In this document: positions 53,727 to 62,630 of the stretch, piece by piece
Position numbering within the stretch: position 1 is the first letter of the stretch
Layout: each line of letters starts with the position of its first letter
From: Neoroseomonas alkaliterrae
GTDB lineage: Bacteria; Pseudomonadota; Alphaproteobacteria; Acetobacterales; Acetobacteraceae
Direction of reading: 5' to 3'
NCBI RefSeq assembly: GCF_014199195.1
Contig: NZ_JACIJE010000006.1
Coordinates: 1 to 64,000, forward strand
DNA length: 64,000 nt
Notes under the pieces: model-generated
Databases searched by the model: none
What the model was told of the DNA's origin: nothing
Seen by the model: only the letters and a program-made list of their open reading frames with translations
Position numbers and translations under genes: made by a program

Positions 53727-54185
53727 TCAGCCGCCGCAGCCGCCGATGGTGACCTTCACCTCGGCCCGGCCGATCATCAGCCGCCCGGTCGAGGTCTCGG
53801 CCACCGCGATCACGTCCTGCGTCTCGCCGAGGCGGATGCGCGTCTCGACCTGCGCGCGGCCCATCGCGGGCGTGAGGCGGAACAGCGCCACCTCGGGCGT
53901 CGGGTTGCGGTCGGCGAAGACATGGATGGTGCGGATGTGGTCGGCCGCCGTCATGGGGCTGTCCACGATCACGGCCATGGGCACGGAATTGCCGTTCTCG
54001 GCGATCGCGGGCAGGCGGAGCGTGATGCCGCCCTCCTCCGCCGCCCGGCCCGCCAGCACGCGGTCCAGCGCGGCGCGGGCGGCAGCCGGCATCTCGGCGG
54101 CGGCCGCGCGCGGCAGCAGCGACAGCCCGACAAGGCCCGCGGCAAGGGCCAGCCCGTCGCGGCGGCTCAGGCGGTCTCGGCTCAT
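53727..54185 (-). CDS. soxY: Sulfur carrier protein SoxY
   Basis: 152 aa from the ATG at 54185, with GGAGAGGAGACGG upstream. Twin-Arg signal (LSRRDGLALAAGLVGLSLL), then DHIRTIHVFADRNPTPEV. It ends in the swinging-arm motif VKVTIGGCGG, whose Cys carries the sulfur substrate between SoxA/X, B, CD and S. First gene of the soxYZB unit. Confidence 0.97.
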   Translation of the reverse strand: MSRDRLSRRDGLALAAGLVGLSLLPRAAAAEMPAAARAALDRVLAGRAAEEGGITLRLPAIAENGNSVPMAVIVDSPMTAADHIRTIHVFADRNPTPEVALFRLTPAMGRAQVETRIRLGETQDVIAVAETSTGRLMIGRAEVKVTIGGCGG

Positions 54186-54264
54186 GCCCGTCTCCTCTCC
54201 AGGTGCGGCGCCGCCGGCCCGGCGGGGCAGGGGACTGCTGCCGCCGCCCACGCTCAATAAAAGG

Positions 54265-54296
54265 CGCTCGCTTAGTGAATTTTCTATAGTTGCGAG
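54265..54296. promoter_or_regulatory. Candidate sox operator between soxY and the peroxiredoxin gene
   Basis: Within the 282-bp soxY/prx divergent gap lies an AT-rich element TCGCTTAGTGAATTTTCTAT (54268-54287), flanked by CTCGC (54267-54271) and GCGAG (54292-54296), an inverted repeat. It shares TCGCTTAG, TTAGTG and TGAATT with the element at 50799-50820. It probably holds the soxY promoter and an ArsR-type operator; assignment is inference. Confidence 0.42.
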
Positions 54297-54467
54297 TGTG
54301 CCGCGTGGCATCCTCGAATGCAAGCCTCTTCGGACCCTGGGGGGATCGGCCGGTTTTGACATGAATCAAGCCGCGCTCCTCCCATCCATGCGATCTTGCG
54401 CGCACTCGTTCCGGGGCGGGCGTCCTCATCTTGTCAGGGCGACTAATCGAGGCCTACAGGACCCGTC

Positions 54468-55145
54468 ATGACGATTCCCGCCGCGCCCGAGAGCGACCGG
54501 CCCATCCTCATCGGCGATCCCGCGCCCCTCTTCACCGCCCGGACGACGATGGGCGAGCGGTCGCTCGAGAGCTATCGCGGCCGCTGGCTGCTGTTCCTCT
54601 CCCATCCCGCCGATTTCACCCCGGTCTGCACGAGCGAATTCGTCGCCTTCAGCCGCCTCTATCCGCAGTTCCAGGCGCAGGAGTGCGACATCCTCGCGGT
54701 TTCGGTGGACAGCCTCTACGCGCATTTCGCCTGGGTGCAGGCCATCGCCGAGGAGACGGGCGTGGTCGTGCCCTTCCCGATCGTCGAGGATCCGACCATG
54801 GCAGTCGCCCGCGCCTACGGCATGATCCACGGCGACGCGCGCGACTCCGCCACGGTGCGGGCCAGCATCGTCATCGACCCGGCCGGCATCGTCCGCGCGA
54901 CCACCTGCTATCCCGTCGCGGCGGGCCGCAATGCGCTGGAGCATCTGCGCCTCGTCACCGCCCTGCGCGAGGCCGACCGGCTCGGCGGTCTCGCCCCCGA
55001 AGGCTGGGAGCCGGGCGAGGCGCTGCTGCAGCCGCCCCCCACATCCATCGAGCAGATCGTGGCGGATGGCACGAAGCGCGCCGGCTGGCTGTTGCGCCCC
55101 ATGCCCATGCCGACGCCGGGCCGCGAACGGAGGCGCCGGCCATGA
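54468..55145 (+). CDS. Peroxiredoxin (1-Cys, Prx6-like)
   Basis: 225 aa. The peroxidatic Cys54 is in SHPADFTPVCTSEF. The chain length and TCYPVAAGRNALEHLRLVTA in the C-terminal half match the Prx6/AhpC-like group. It reduces peroxides and perhaps persulfide species. Its stop overlaps the ArsR gene (ATGA), and it diverges from the sox operon, so it may protect during sulfur oxidation. Confidence 0.92.
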   Translation: MTIPAAPESDRPILIGDPAPLFTARTTMGERSLESYRGRWLLFLSHPADFTPVCTSEFVAFSRLYPQFQAQECDILAVSVDSLYAHFAWVQAIAEETGVVVPFPIVEDPTMAVARAYGMIHGDARDSATVRASIVIDPAGIVRATTCYPVAAGRNALEHLRLVTALREADRLGGLAPEGWEPGEALLQPPPTSIEQIVADGTKRAGWLLRPMPMPTPGRERRRRP

Positions 55146-55531
55146 CGGCGCGCCGTCCGCCCGCGATGCGCCTGCCCGAGGCGGCGAAGATGCTGCGCCT
55201 GCTGGGCAACGAGGCGCGGCTCGGCCTCGTCCTGCGGATCGGCGCCGGCGAGGTCTCGGTGGCCGATCTCGAGGCCGAGCTCCGCATCCGTCAGCCGAAC
55301 CTCTCCCAGCACCTGGCCGAACTGCGCGAGGCCGGGCTGCTCGTCTCGCGCCGCGAAGGGCGGACGGTGCTCTACACCCTGGCCGATGCCCGCGCCGAGG
55401 CGATCGTGGAGTGCCTCGCCAAGGCGATCGGGCATGAGCCGCCGCTCCGCGCGGCGCCATCCGCGCCGCAAGCAGGTTCGCGCGCGACCGCGGGCTCGGC
55501 GGTCTTCGCGCGCGTGGGTGGCCGGCGCTGA
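55142..55531 (+). CDS. ArsR-family regulator, SoxR/BigR-like, with one cysteine
   Basis: 129 aa from the ATG at 55142. Winged helix: AAKMLRLLGNEARLGLVLRI, SVADLEAELRIRQPNLSQHL, and the wing LLVSRREGRTVLYTLADARA. SoxR/SqrR/BigR repressors sense persulfide through two Cys; this protein has only one, in IVECLAKAIG (second-site position). The last about 30 residues are an Ala/Arg-rich tail. Position beside sox and prx suggests it represses or activates sox. Confidence 0.83.
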   Translation: MTARRPPAMRLPEAAKMLRLLGNEARLGLVLRIGAGEVSVADLEAELRIRQPNLSQHLAELREAGLLVSRREGRTVLYTLADARAEAIVECLAKAIGHEPPLRAAPSAPQAGSRATAGSAVFARVGGRR

Positions 55532-55840
55532 GGGCAGGTCGCCCGAGCGCGGCAAGAGGCGCCCTGTCCGCCGTCGCGGATCCCACCGGCAGCTGCAAGG
55601 TAGCCCGTCCGGCGGGATGGCCGGGAAACCGGAAGCCGCCCGCCTGGATGGGAGGAGCCTGTTTTCTGAGCGGCGACAGGTCGGCTCACCGGTCGGACCC
55701 TCCGCCCGTGACGGCCAAGCGCCATCCCAAGCGAGACGCCGCCAAGATGCGCGGCGCCGGTGTGGCGGGCGCGCGCGAAACCGGGCGCCATTCGCGGCCG
55801 ACAAGGGCTCACCGCTCGCCGGCGCCGTGCGGCGGGACCG
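55532..55840. other. Intergenic region, nothing recognised
   Basis: About 309 bp between the ArsR gene end and the kelch gene end (convergent). It is GC-rich. Open frames on the plus strand here are Arg/Ala/Pro-rich, which is shadow-like. No tRNA, clear terminator or repeat was seen. Confidence 0.6.
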
Positions 55841-56911
55841 CTACGCCAGCGTGAAGGCCTCGTTGATCGCGCTCTTCACGCCGCCGCCCATCTGCGGGCC
55901 GCCGCCGGCGACATAGACGGCGTCGCCGATGACCACGGCGCCCATGCCATGGCGCGGGGTCATCATCGGCGCGTAGGATTCCCAGCGGTTCGTCGCCGGG
56001 TCGTAGGCCTCGTTCTGGCCATAGACTCGGTTGGTGCCCTCGCCGCCCATGCAGAAGATGCGGTCGCGATACCAGACGCAGCCATGGCCCGATCGCGCGG
56101 TCGGGATCGGCGCGCGGAAGGTCCAGGCGTCGCCGCGCGGGTCGTAGCTGTGGTGCAGGTTCGAATTGGTGTGGAAGGTGTCCACGCGCCCCGCGATCAC
56201 ATGGATCGCGCCCCCCACCGCGACGATCCCGGCATGGTCCCGGCCGAGCGGCATCGGCTGCCGGCGGCTGTAGCGGTCCTCGCGCGGATCATAGACGAGG
56301 TGCCAATCCACCGAGCGCCGGTTCTCCGAGCCGATCGCGCCGCCGATGATGTGGATCCGGTCGCCGAGCGCGATGCAGGCCATGGCGCCGCAGGCTTCCG
56401 GCAGGCGCCGCAGCGTGTGCCAGCGTTCGCCGTCGAAGGCGTAGGCGCCGTCATGCGGCGTGCGGTTCTGCTCGATGAAGCCGCCGAAGGCATAGAGGCG
56501 CTCGCCGAGCGTCGCGACGCCAACATGGTTCGCCCCCCGCGGCAGCGGCGGCAATTCGGCCCAACTGTCGCTGCGCGGGTCGTAGGCGTGGTGGTAGGGG
56601 CGGTCCACCCGCTGCTCGGCATAGCCGCCCACGAGATGCATGCGGCCGCGATACTCGACGGCCCAGGCCATCTCGGTCCGCGGCACAGGCAGGGGCGCGA
56701 GTGCCCGCCATGCGCCCTGCCTCGCCGCCCGCGGGGCCGGGCTGTCCGTGACCGCATGGGCGTGGTGCAGATCCGGGAGGTCCATCCGGCCCGGCTGGTT
56801 CAGCCGCTCGAACTGCCCGGCGTGATGCGGGTGGATGTTCCCCTGTGCGAGCGCCGGACCTGCGGCGAGACCCAGGCCCGCGGCGATCAGCCCGCGGCGT
56901 TGCATCGGCAT
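55841..56911 (-). CDS. Secreted kelch-repeat protein
   Basis: 356 aa from the ATG at 56911. Signal peptide (RGLIAAGLGLAAGPALAQ), then about six kelch blades. The repeated signature is a Gly-Gly pair followed by a Tyr and a Trp: HLVGGYAEQ, YAFGGFIEQ, HIIGGAIGS, HVIAGRVD, FCMGGEGTN and YVAGGGPQM, with YDPRSDSWAELPPL-type strands. Probably a periplasmic beta-propeller; the ligand is unknown. Isolated gene, convergent with the ArsR gene. Confidence 0.85.
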   Translation of the reverse strand: MPMQRRGLIAAGLGLAAGPALAQGNIHPHHAGQFERLNQPGRMDLPDLHHAHAVTDSPAPRAARQGAWRALAPLPVPRTEMAWAVEYRGRMHLVGGYAEQRVDRPYHHAYDPRSDSWAELPPLPRGANHVGVATLGERLYAFGGFIEQNRTPHDGAYAFDGERWHTLRRLPEACGAMACIALGDRIHIIGGAIGSENRRSVDWHLVYDPREDRYSRRQPMPLGRDHAGIVAVGGAIHVIAGRVDTFHTNSNLHHSYDPRGDAWTFRAPIPTARSGHGCVWYRDRIFCMGGEGTNRVYGQNEAYDPATNRWESYAPMMTPRHGMGAVVIGDAVYVAGGGPQMGGGVKSAINEAFTLA

Positions 56912-57099
56912 GGCGGCATCCTCCCGGCCTGACCTGGCGCGAGTATCGTGGCCACGCTGTCCACGGACAAGCGCCGCCGGGCCGGACGGTTTCCCGGCGC
57001 CGCGGCCGCGCGTGCCGATGTGGCGCGGACGAGATGTCCGCCGCAAGCCAGGCGGCGGTCCGGGCGCGGGGGTTGTTCCGTCCCCCGTGCGGCACCTCG

Positions 57100-59814
57100 C
57101 TAGGCGAGGCCCTGCTGCCTGCCGCGGCCGGCGAGCCGTCGCATCACCGCCTTCTCGGCCTCCACGAGCACGAGCAGCGCCGCGCCGGAGCCGATGCAGG
57201 CGATGGCTTCCGCAAGGCCCATCGGCGCCGTGCCGAAGACCCGGTTCATCGGCGGCGCCCAGGTGAGCAGCGCCTGGGCCACCGCGACACTCGCGATGCC
57301 GATCCAGACGGCCGGCGTGCCGCGGAAGCCCTCCGCCGAGAAGCCGGTGCCGCGCGACTGCCGCGCGGCGAAGAGGTAGCCGACGCCCATCGCGACCATC
57401 GCGTTCACCACGATGGTCCGCGTCTCGGCCATGCCGAGCCCGCGCGACGCGCCCCAGAGGTCGAGCGCGAAGGCCAGCGCCGCCATGACCACCGAGACGA
57501 AGACCACGCGCCAGACCAGGATGCCCGGCAGCAGCGAGGCCTCGGCCGGCCTTGGCGGCCGCGCCATCACGTCGCGCTCCGGCGGCTCGAAGGCGAGCGT
57601 CATGCCGAGCGCGACCGAGCAGACCAGGTTGACCCAGAGGATCTGCACCGGGGAGACCGGCAGCGCGAGCCCGAGCATGATCGCCGCGATCACCACGAGC
57701 GACTGCCCGCCATTCGTCGGCAGCGTCCAGGCGATCACCTTCTGCAGGTTGTCGTGGACGGTGCGGCCCTCCCGCACGGCGGCGGCGATCGAGGCGAAGT
57801 TGTCGTCGGCCAGCACCATGTCGGCGGCCTCCTTCGCCGCCTCGGTGCCCTTGCGGCCCATCGCGACGCCGACATCGGCGCGCTTGAGCGCCGGCGCGTC
57901 GTTCACCCCGTCTCCGGTCATGGCGACGATGGCGCCCTCCGCCTGCAGCGCGGTGACGAGACGCAGCTTCTGCTCGGGGCTGGTGCGCGCGAAGATGTCG
58001 GTGCCGCGTGCCGCTTCGCGCAGCGCCGCGTCGTCGAGCGCCTCGAGGTCATGGCCCGTCATCGCGCGCTCGGTCCGCCGCAGGCCGAGCTGGCCGCCGA
58101 TGGCGCGGGCGGTGCCGGGATGGTCGCCGGTGATCATCTTCACCGCGATCCCGGCCCTGGCGCATTCGGCGACCGCCTCGATCGCCTCCGGCCGCGGCGG
58201 ATCCACGAGGCCGACGAGGCCGAGCAGCGTCAGCGGCGGCATGGCATCGAGCGCGATGGCGCCATCGGCCGGCAGCCGCGCCTCGGCGATGGCAAGCACA
58301 CGGAAGCCGGCGCCGGCGAGTTCGTGCGCGCCGCGGTCCCAGGCGGCGGCGTCGAGGGGGCGCTCGCCCTCCGCCGTGGCTTCGCTCGCGCAGAGGGCGA
58401 GAAGGGCCTCGGGCGCGCCCTTCGCCGCGACGAGGCGGCCACCTTCCCCGTCGGCATGCAGCGTCGCCATCCAGCGATGGCGGGAATCGAAGGGAATGGC
58501 GTCGAGCCGCGGGGCATCCGCCGCGATCCCGGCACGGGCGCCGAGCGCGAGCAGCGCGCCCTCCATCGGGTCGCCCAGCACCTGCCACTGGCCGTCCTCG
58601 GCCTGCTTCAGCTCGGCGTCGTTGCAGAGCGCGCCGGCGCGGGCGAGGCGGCGCAGCAGCGCGGCGGCCCCGGGCTCAGGCTCGCCGCCCGCCGCGCCGG
58701 CGATGCGGGCCTGCGGCCCGTAGCCCTCGCCTTCGATGGCGAGCCGGCCGGCCGTGGTGAGCACGGCCCCGGCCACCATCTCGTTGCGCGTGAAGGTGCC
58801 GGTCTTGTCCGAGCAGATCACGCCCACCGCGCCGAGCGTCTCGACCGCCGGCAGGCGGCGGATGATGGCGTTGCGCGCCGCCATGCGCCGGACGCCGATG
58901 GCGAGCGTGATGGTCAGCACCGCCGGCAGGCCCTCGGGGATGGCGGCGACGGCGAGGCCGACCACGGCCATGAAGCTCTCGTCCGCTGGGCGGCCCTGCA
59001 GCAGGGCGATGCCGAAGACGAGCGCCGAGACGGCCAGGATCACCACCGTCAGCAGCCGCGCGAAGGCATGCATCTGGCGCAGCAGCGGCGTCTCCAGCGT
59101 CTGGACATCGGCCAGCATGGCGCTGACCTTGCCGATCTCGGTCGCGCCGCCGGTCGCGACCACCACGCCCCGGCCCTGCCCCGCCACGATCATTGTTCCG
59201 GAGAACAGCAGGCAGGTCCGGTCGCCGAGCGGGGCATCGGGCTCCACCGGTTCGGCGGATTTGTCGGCCGGGACCGACTCCCCCGTCAGGATCGCCTCCT
59301 CGGCGCGCAAGCCGTTGGCGGCGAGCAGGCGCAGGTCGGCCGGCACGCGGTCCCCGGCCTCGAGCAGCACCACGTCGCCCGGCACGAGAAGGGACGCCTC
59401 GATCTCCATGCGGCGCCCGTCGCGCAGCACGACGGCGCGCGGGGCGAGCATGTCGCGGATCGCGGCCAGCGCCTGCTCCGCCCTGCCTTCCTGGACGAAG
59501 CCGACGATCGCGTTCAGCAGCACCACCGCGAGGATGACCGCCGCGTCGAGCGGATGGCCGAGCGCGAGGCTGACCGCGGCGGCGACCAGCAGCACGTAGA
59601 TCAGCAGGTTGCGGAACTGCGCGAGGAAGCGGGCGAGCGGGCCGGGCCGGGGCGGTTCCGGCAGGCGGTTCCGCCCGTGGCGCTTGAGGCGCTCGGCCGC
59701 CTCGGCGCCCGTCAGGCCTTCCGGGCGCGAGCCGGTGGCCGCAAGCGCCTCCGCTGCAGGAAGGGCGTGCCATGCGGCGGTGGCTTCCGCGTCAGGGGCG
59801 TCGGTGGTGGGCAT
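57100..59814 (-). CDS. P-type cation-transporting ATPase (type II)
   Basis: 904 aa. It has the actuator motif AILTGESVPADK, M4 motif VAAIPEGLPAVLTITLAIGV, phosphorylation site ICSDKTGTFTRNEM (Asp of DKTGT), hinge MTGDGVNDAPALKRADVGVA and M6 segment WVNLVCSVALGMTLAFEPPE. The N-terminal part HALPAAEALAATGSRPEGLTGAEAAERL is the usual cation-ATPase N domain. The ion is uncertain (Ca2+, Mn2+ or monovalent); there are no heavy-metal CxxC domains. Single gene. Confidence 0.93.
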   Translation of the reverse strand: MPTTDAPDAEATAAWHALPAAEALAATGSRPEGLTGAEAAERLKRHGRNRLPEPPRPGPLARFLAQFRNLLIYVLLVAAAVSLALGHPLDAAVILAVVLLNAIVGFVQEGRAEQALAAIRDMLAPRAVVLRDGRRMEIEASLLVPGDVVLLEAGDRVPADLRLLAANGLRAEEAILTGESVPADKSAEPVEPDAPLGDRTCLLFSGTMIVAGQGRGVVVATGGATEIGKVSAMLADVQTLETPLLRQMHAFARLLTVVILAVSALVFGIALLQGRPADESFMAVVGLAVAAIPEGLPAVLTITLAIGVRRMAARNAIIRRLPAVETLGAVGVICSDKTGTFTRNEMVAGAVLTTAGRLAIEGEGYGPQARIAGAAGGEPEPGAAALLRRLARAGALCNDAELKQAEDGQWQVLGDPMEGALLALGARAGIAADAPRLDAIPFDSRHRWMATLHADGEGGRLVAAKGAPEALLALCASEATAEGERPLDAAAWDRGAHELAGAGFRVLAIAEARLPADGAIALDAMPPLTLLGLVGLVDPPRPEAIEAVAECARAGIAVKMITGDHPGTARAIGGQLGLRRTERAMTGHDLEALDDAALREAARGTDIFARTSPEQKLRLVTALQAEGAIVAMTGDGVNDAPALKRADVGVAMGRKGTEAAKEAADMVLADDNFASIAAAVREGRTVHDNLQKVIAWTLPTNGGQSLVVIAAIMLGLALPVSPVQILWVNLVCSVALGMTLAFEPPERDVMARPPRPAEASLLPGILVWRVVFVSVVMAALAFALDLWGASRGLGMAETRTIVVNAMVAMGVGYLFAARQSRGTGFSAEGFRGTPAVWIGIASVAVAQALLTWAPPMNRVFGTAPMGLAEAIACIGSGAALLVLVEAEKAVMRRLAGRGRQQGLA

Positions 59815-60108
59815 GGGTCAGGGCTACCCACTCCCTCCCATGGGATCAACCGCGCTCGCGCGGCGGTTGCAAGTCCTGCGGAGCAGCAAGGCTTATCGGT
59901 TGCGACGCTCGCCTCGCGCCGGGGCTGTTAACGCGACACTCACGGCGATTTCGCGAGCGGCTTGGCGGGAAGCCGGTAATTGTCAAAGCGCGTCCCGGAA
60001 GGGTTGACGGAGACGTGACGGGCCTGGGGATGGTCCGTTGACGGAACCCGGCGCGGCCCGGACTTCCCTCCGGACCGGTCATTTGGACGATGCATAGGGG
60101 ATCGATGC

Positions 60109-60312
60109 ATGAACCAGGTCAGCGAGCCGTTCCGGATGGCGGCGATACTACGGCCGGACCGGGAAGAGCCATTCTCGGCCACCGATCCGATCACCGCGGC
60201 GACGGCGGCCATCGAGCGGATCCTCGCCGCGGCCCACGAGGCCGGGCAGGTCGAGGCGGTGCGCATCCTGCACGCCGTGACGGCGCTGCTGTCGGCGACG
60301 CCGCGCCACTGA
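60109..60312 (+). CDS. Small hypothetical protein
   Basis: 67 aa from the ATG at 60109 with AGGGGA 8 bp upstream. It is amphipathic and Ala-rich (ATDPITAATAAIERILAAAH and VEAVRILHAVTALLSATP), so helical. No family recognised. The 294-bp gap before it has two TTGACGG copies (60004 and 60038) that might be promoter elements. An overlapping longer frame is rejected below. Confidence 0.5.
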   Translation: MNQVSEPFRMAAILRPDREEPFSATDPITAATAAIERILAAAHEAGQVEAVRILHAVTALLSATPRH

Positions 60313-60499
60313 GGGCACCGGCCGGGCGAGAGGTTCGCGCCCTCCGCCCGGTTCGCGGCGCGCGCCCTCCCGTGCCGCGATCCATGCCGGGCGATCTTTC
60401 GGCACACCGCCCGGCATGGAATGATCGCCCCGCGCGGTTACCGCGCGCGGGGGAGATGCCGATGACGAAGCCTTCCATCCCGGCGCCGCCGGGCCGCTC

Positions 60500-61279
60500 A
60501 TGACCCGCCCGGTCGCCCTCGTGACCGGTGCCGGGCGCGGCATCGGCCTCGCCGTCACGCGCCGGTTCCTCGACGAGTCGTGGCGCGTGGCGCTGCTCGA
60601 CATCGACGCCAGCCTGCTCGGCGGCGCCATGGCGACGCTGGCGCGGCCGCAGGAGACGCTGGCGCTGCACTGCGACGTGGCCGACGGGCCCGGCGTGGTG
60701 GCGGCGGTGCGGCAGGCGGCGGCGCATTTCGGGCGGCTCGATGCGCTCGTGAACAATGCCGGGACCGCGGTGTTCAAGCCGATCCTTGAGACGACCGAGG
60801 AGGAATGGAACCGCGTCCTCGCGGTCAACCTCACCGGGCCGTTCCTCGCCACCCAGGCGGCCGCGCCGCTGATGGCCGAGACCGGCGGCGGCGCGGTGGT
60901 GAACGTCACCTCGATCTCCGGCCTGCGCGCCTCGACGCTGCGCGTCGCCTATGGCACCTCCAAGGCGGCGCTCGCGCATCTGACGAAGCAGCAGGCGGTC
61001 GAGCTCGCCGCGCTCGGCATCCGCGTCAATGCGGTCGCGCCAGGCCCGGTGGACACGGCCATGGCCAAGGCGGTGCACACGCCCGAGATCCGCCGCGACT
61101 ACCACGACAGCATCCCGCTGAACCGCTACGGGCTCGAGGAGGAACTCGCCGAGACGATCGTGTTCCTCTGCAGCCCGCGCGCCTCCTACCTCACGGGCCA
61201 GGTCATCGCCGTGGATGGCGGCTTCGAGGCGGCGGGGATCGGGCTGCCGACGCTGCGGGCCGCGCGCCGCAACCTCTGA
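60500..61279 (+). CDS. SDR-family oxidoreductase
   Basis: 259 aa. TGAGRGIGLAV cofactor motif, NNAGTAVFKPILETT, VNVTSISG and the catalytic YGTSKAAL (Tyr-x3-Lys) region, with ASYLTGQVIAVDGGFEAAG at the end. Substrate unknown. It precedes an MFS gene (124 bp) and an MBL-fold gene on the same strand, perhaps a catabolic unit. Confidence 0.87.
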   Translation: MTRPVALVTGAGRGIGLAVTRRFLDESWRVALLDIDASLLGGAMATLARPQETLALHCDVADGPGVVAAVRQAAAHFGRLDALVNNAGTAVFKPILETTEEEWNRVLAVNLTGPFLATQAAAPLMAETGGGAVVNVTSISGLRASTLRVAYGTSKAALAHLTKQQAVELAALGIRVNAVAPGPVDTAMAKAVHTPEIRRDYHDSIPLNRYGLEEELAETIVFLCSPRASYLTGQVIAVDGGFEAAGIGLPTLRAARRNL

Positions 61280-61402
61280 TCGCGCCGCGGCCGCCGGCGG
61301 GCCGCGGCGCGCGAGCCCCGGTGGGGTTTCGTGCTCCGGCCGGGCCGTCCTATCCTCACCGTGCGGCGCGGCAGCGCGCCGCCGAGGCCAGCACGGAGCG
61401 CG

Positions 61403-62608
61403 ATGCCACCCGACCGATCAACGCGACTGCTGGTGATCGTCCTGGTGGCGATGTTCCTGCAGCAGGCCTTCGCGACGCTCGGCCGATCGCTGCCGCCGAT
61501 CATCGCCCCGGCCATCCTCTCGGACCTCGCGCTCGATCCGGCCTGGCTCGGCGTCTATGTCGCGCTCGCGGCGCTCTCGGCCCTAATCTTCCAGCTCGGC
61601 TGCGGCAGCTTCATCCTGCGCTACGGGGCGATGCGCATGAGCCAGGTCGCGCTGGTGCTGCTTGGCATCGGGCTGGTCCTGGCCACCATCGGGCCGGTCG
61701 GGCTGCTGCTCGTCTCGGGCGTGATCGGCGGCGGGGCGGCGGCGATGTCCACGCCGGCGAGCTCGCATCTGCTCGGGCGCTATTCGCCGCCGCGCCAGGC
61801 GCCGCTTGTCTTCTCCATCAAGCAGACCGCCGTTCCGGCCGGGCTGCTCGCGGCGGGCATCCTCGGGCCCTGGCTGACGGGCCTGACCGGCTGGCGTGGC
61901 GCGATGATCGCCGCGGGGCTGGCCTGCATCGCCTTCGCCGCCATGCTCGAACCGCTGCGCGGCGAGTTCGACGCCGACCGCGAGCCGAGCCGGTCCTTCC
62001 ACGCATCGGACTTCCTGACGACAGTGACGGGCGTGACCGGGGAGGCGCATCTGCGGCGCCTCGCCTTCGCCTGCTTCGCCTTCAACGGGCTGCAGACGGT
62101 GTTCACCTCCTATTTCGTCGTGGTGCTGACCGAGCTTGGCCATGGGCTTGTCGCCGCGGGCTTCGTGTTCTCGGTGGCGATGGTCATCGCCGTGCCGGGC
62201 CGCATCTTCTGGGGCTGGCTCGGCAGCGGATATGCCGAGCCGGCGGCGGTGCTCTGCTGGCTGGCGCTCGGCATGGCCGGGGGCAGCGCGGCCATGGCGC
62301 TGATCGGCCCGGCCTGGCCGCTCGCGCTGATCGGCGTGCTGGCAGTCGTGCTGAGCGCCACCGTCATGTCCTGGCACGGGGTGCTGCTCTCCGAGGCGGC
62401 GCGGCTGGCGCCCGCGGGGCAGCGCGGCTCGGCGACCGGGGGCGTGCTGTCCTTCGGACAGATGGGCGGGCTGCTGCTGCCGCTCGTCTATTCCGGCACG
62501 CTGGTGGCCACGGGCAGCCACGGGCTCGGCTTCGCGGCCTGCGGGCTGCCGGCGCTCGTCGTCGGCGTGGTCCTGCTGCGCGCCCCGCGCGACAGCGACG
62601 CGCGCTGA
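61403..62608 (+). CDS. MFS transporter
   Basis: 401 aa from the ATG at 61403. Twelve-helix pattern. QQAFATLGRSLPPIIAPAIL at helix 1, FSIKQTAVPAGLLAAGILGP at helix 5 and AFNGLQTVFTSYFVVVLTEL at helix 7 are typical of the MFS fold. The start is chosen for a GGAG about 10 bp upstream. Substrate unknown; it stands between an SDR and an MBL hydrolase gene. Confidence 0.85.
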   Translation: MPPDRSTRLLVIVLVAMFLQQAFATLGRSLPPIIAPAILSDLALDPAWLGVYVALAALSALIFQLGCGSFILRYGAMRMSQVALVLLGIGLVLATIGPVGLLLVSGVIGGGAAAMSTPASSHLLGRYSPPRQAPLVFSIKQTAVPAGLLAAGILGPWLTGLTGWRGAMIAAGLACIAFAAMLEPLRGEFDADREPSRSFHASDFLTTVTGVTGEAHLRRLAFACFAFNGLQTVFTSYFVVVLTELGHGLVAAGFVFSVAMVIAVPGRIFWGWLGSGYAEPAAVLCWLALGMAGGSAAMALIGPAWPLALIGVLAVVLSATVMSWHGVLLSEAARLAPAGQRGSATGGVLSFGQMGGLLLPLVYSGTLVATGSHGLGFAACGLPALVVGVVLLRAPRDSDAR

Positions 62609-62630
62609 GGCAACAGGGAGGTGGGGTTCC

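Noticed and set aside
56845-59931. Very long open frame (about 1000 codons) opposite the P-type ATPase
   Set aside because: Composition is Arg/Ala/His-rich with no recognisable motif, and the other strand holds a complete ATPase with all signature motifs. High GC suppresses stops and makes such antisense frames.
60090-60503. Overlapping 137-codon frame at the small hypothetical gene
   Set aside because: Arg/Pro-rich and without a ribosome-binding site; the 67-aa frame has AGGGGA upstream and amphipathic helical content.
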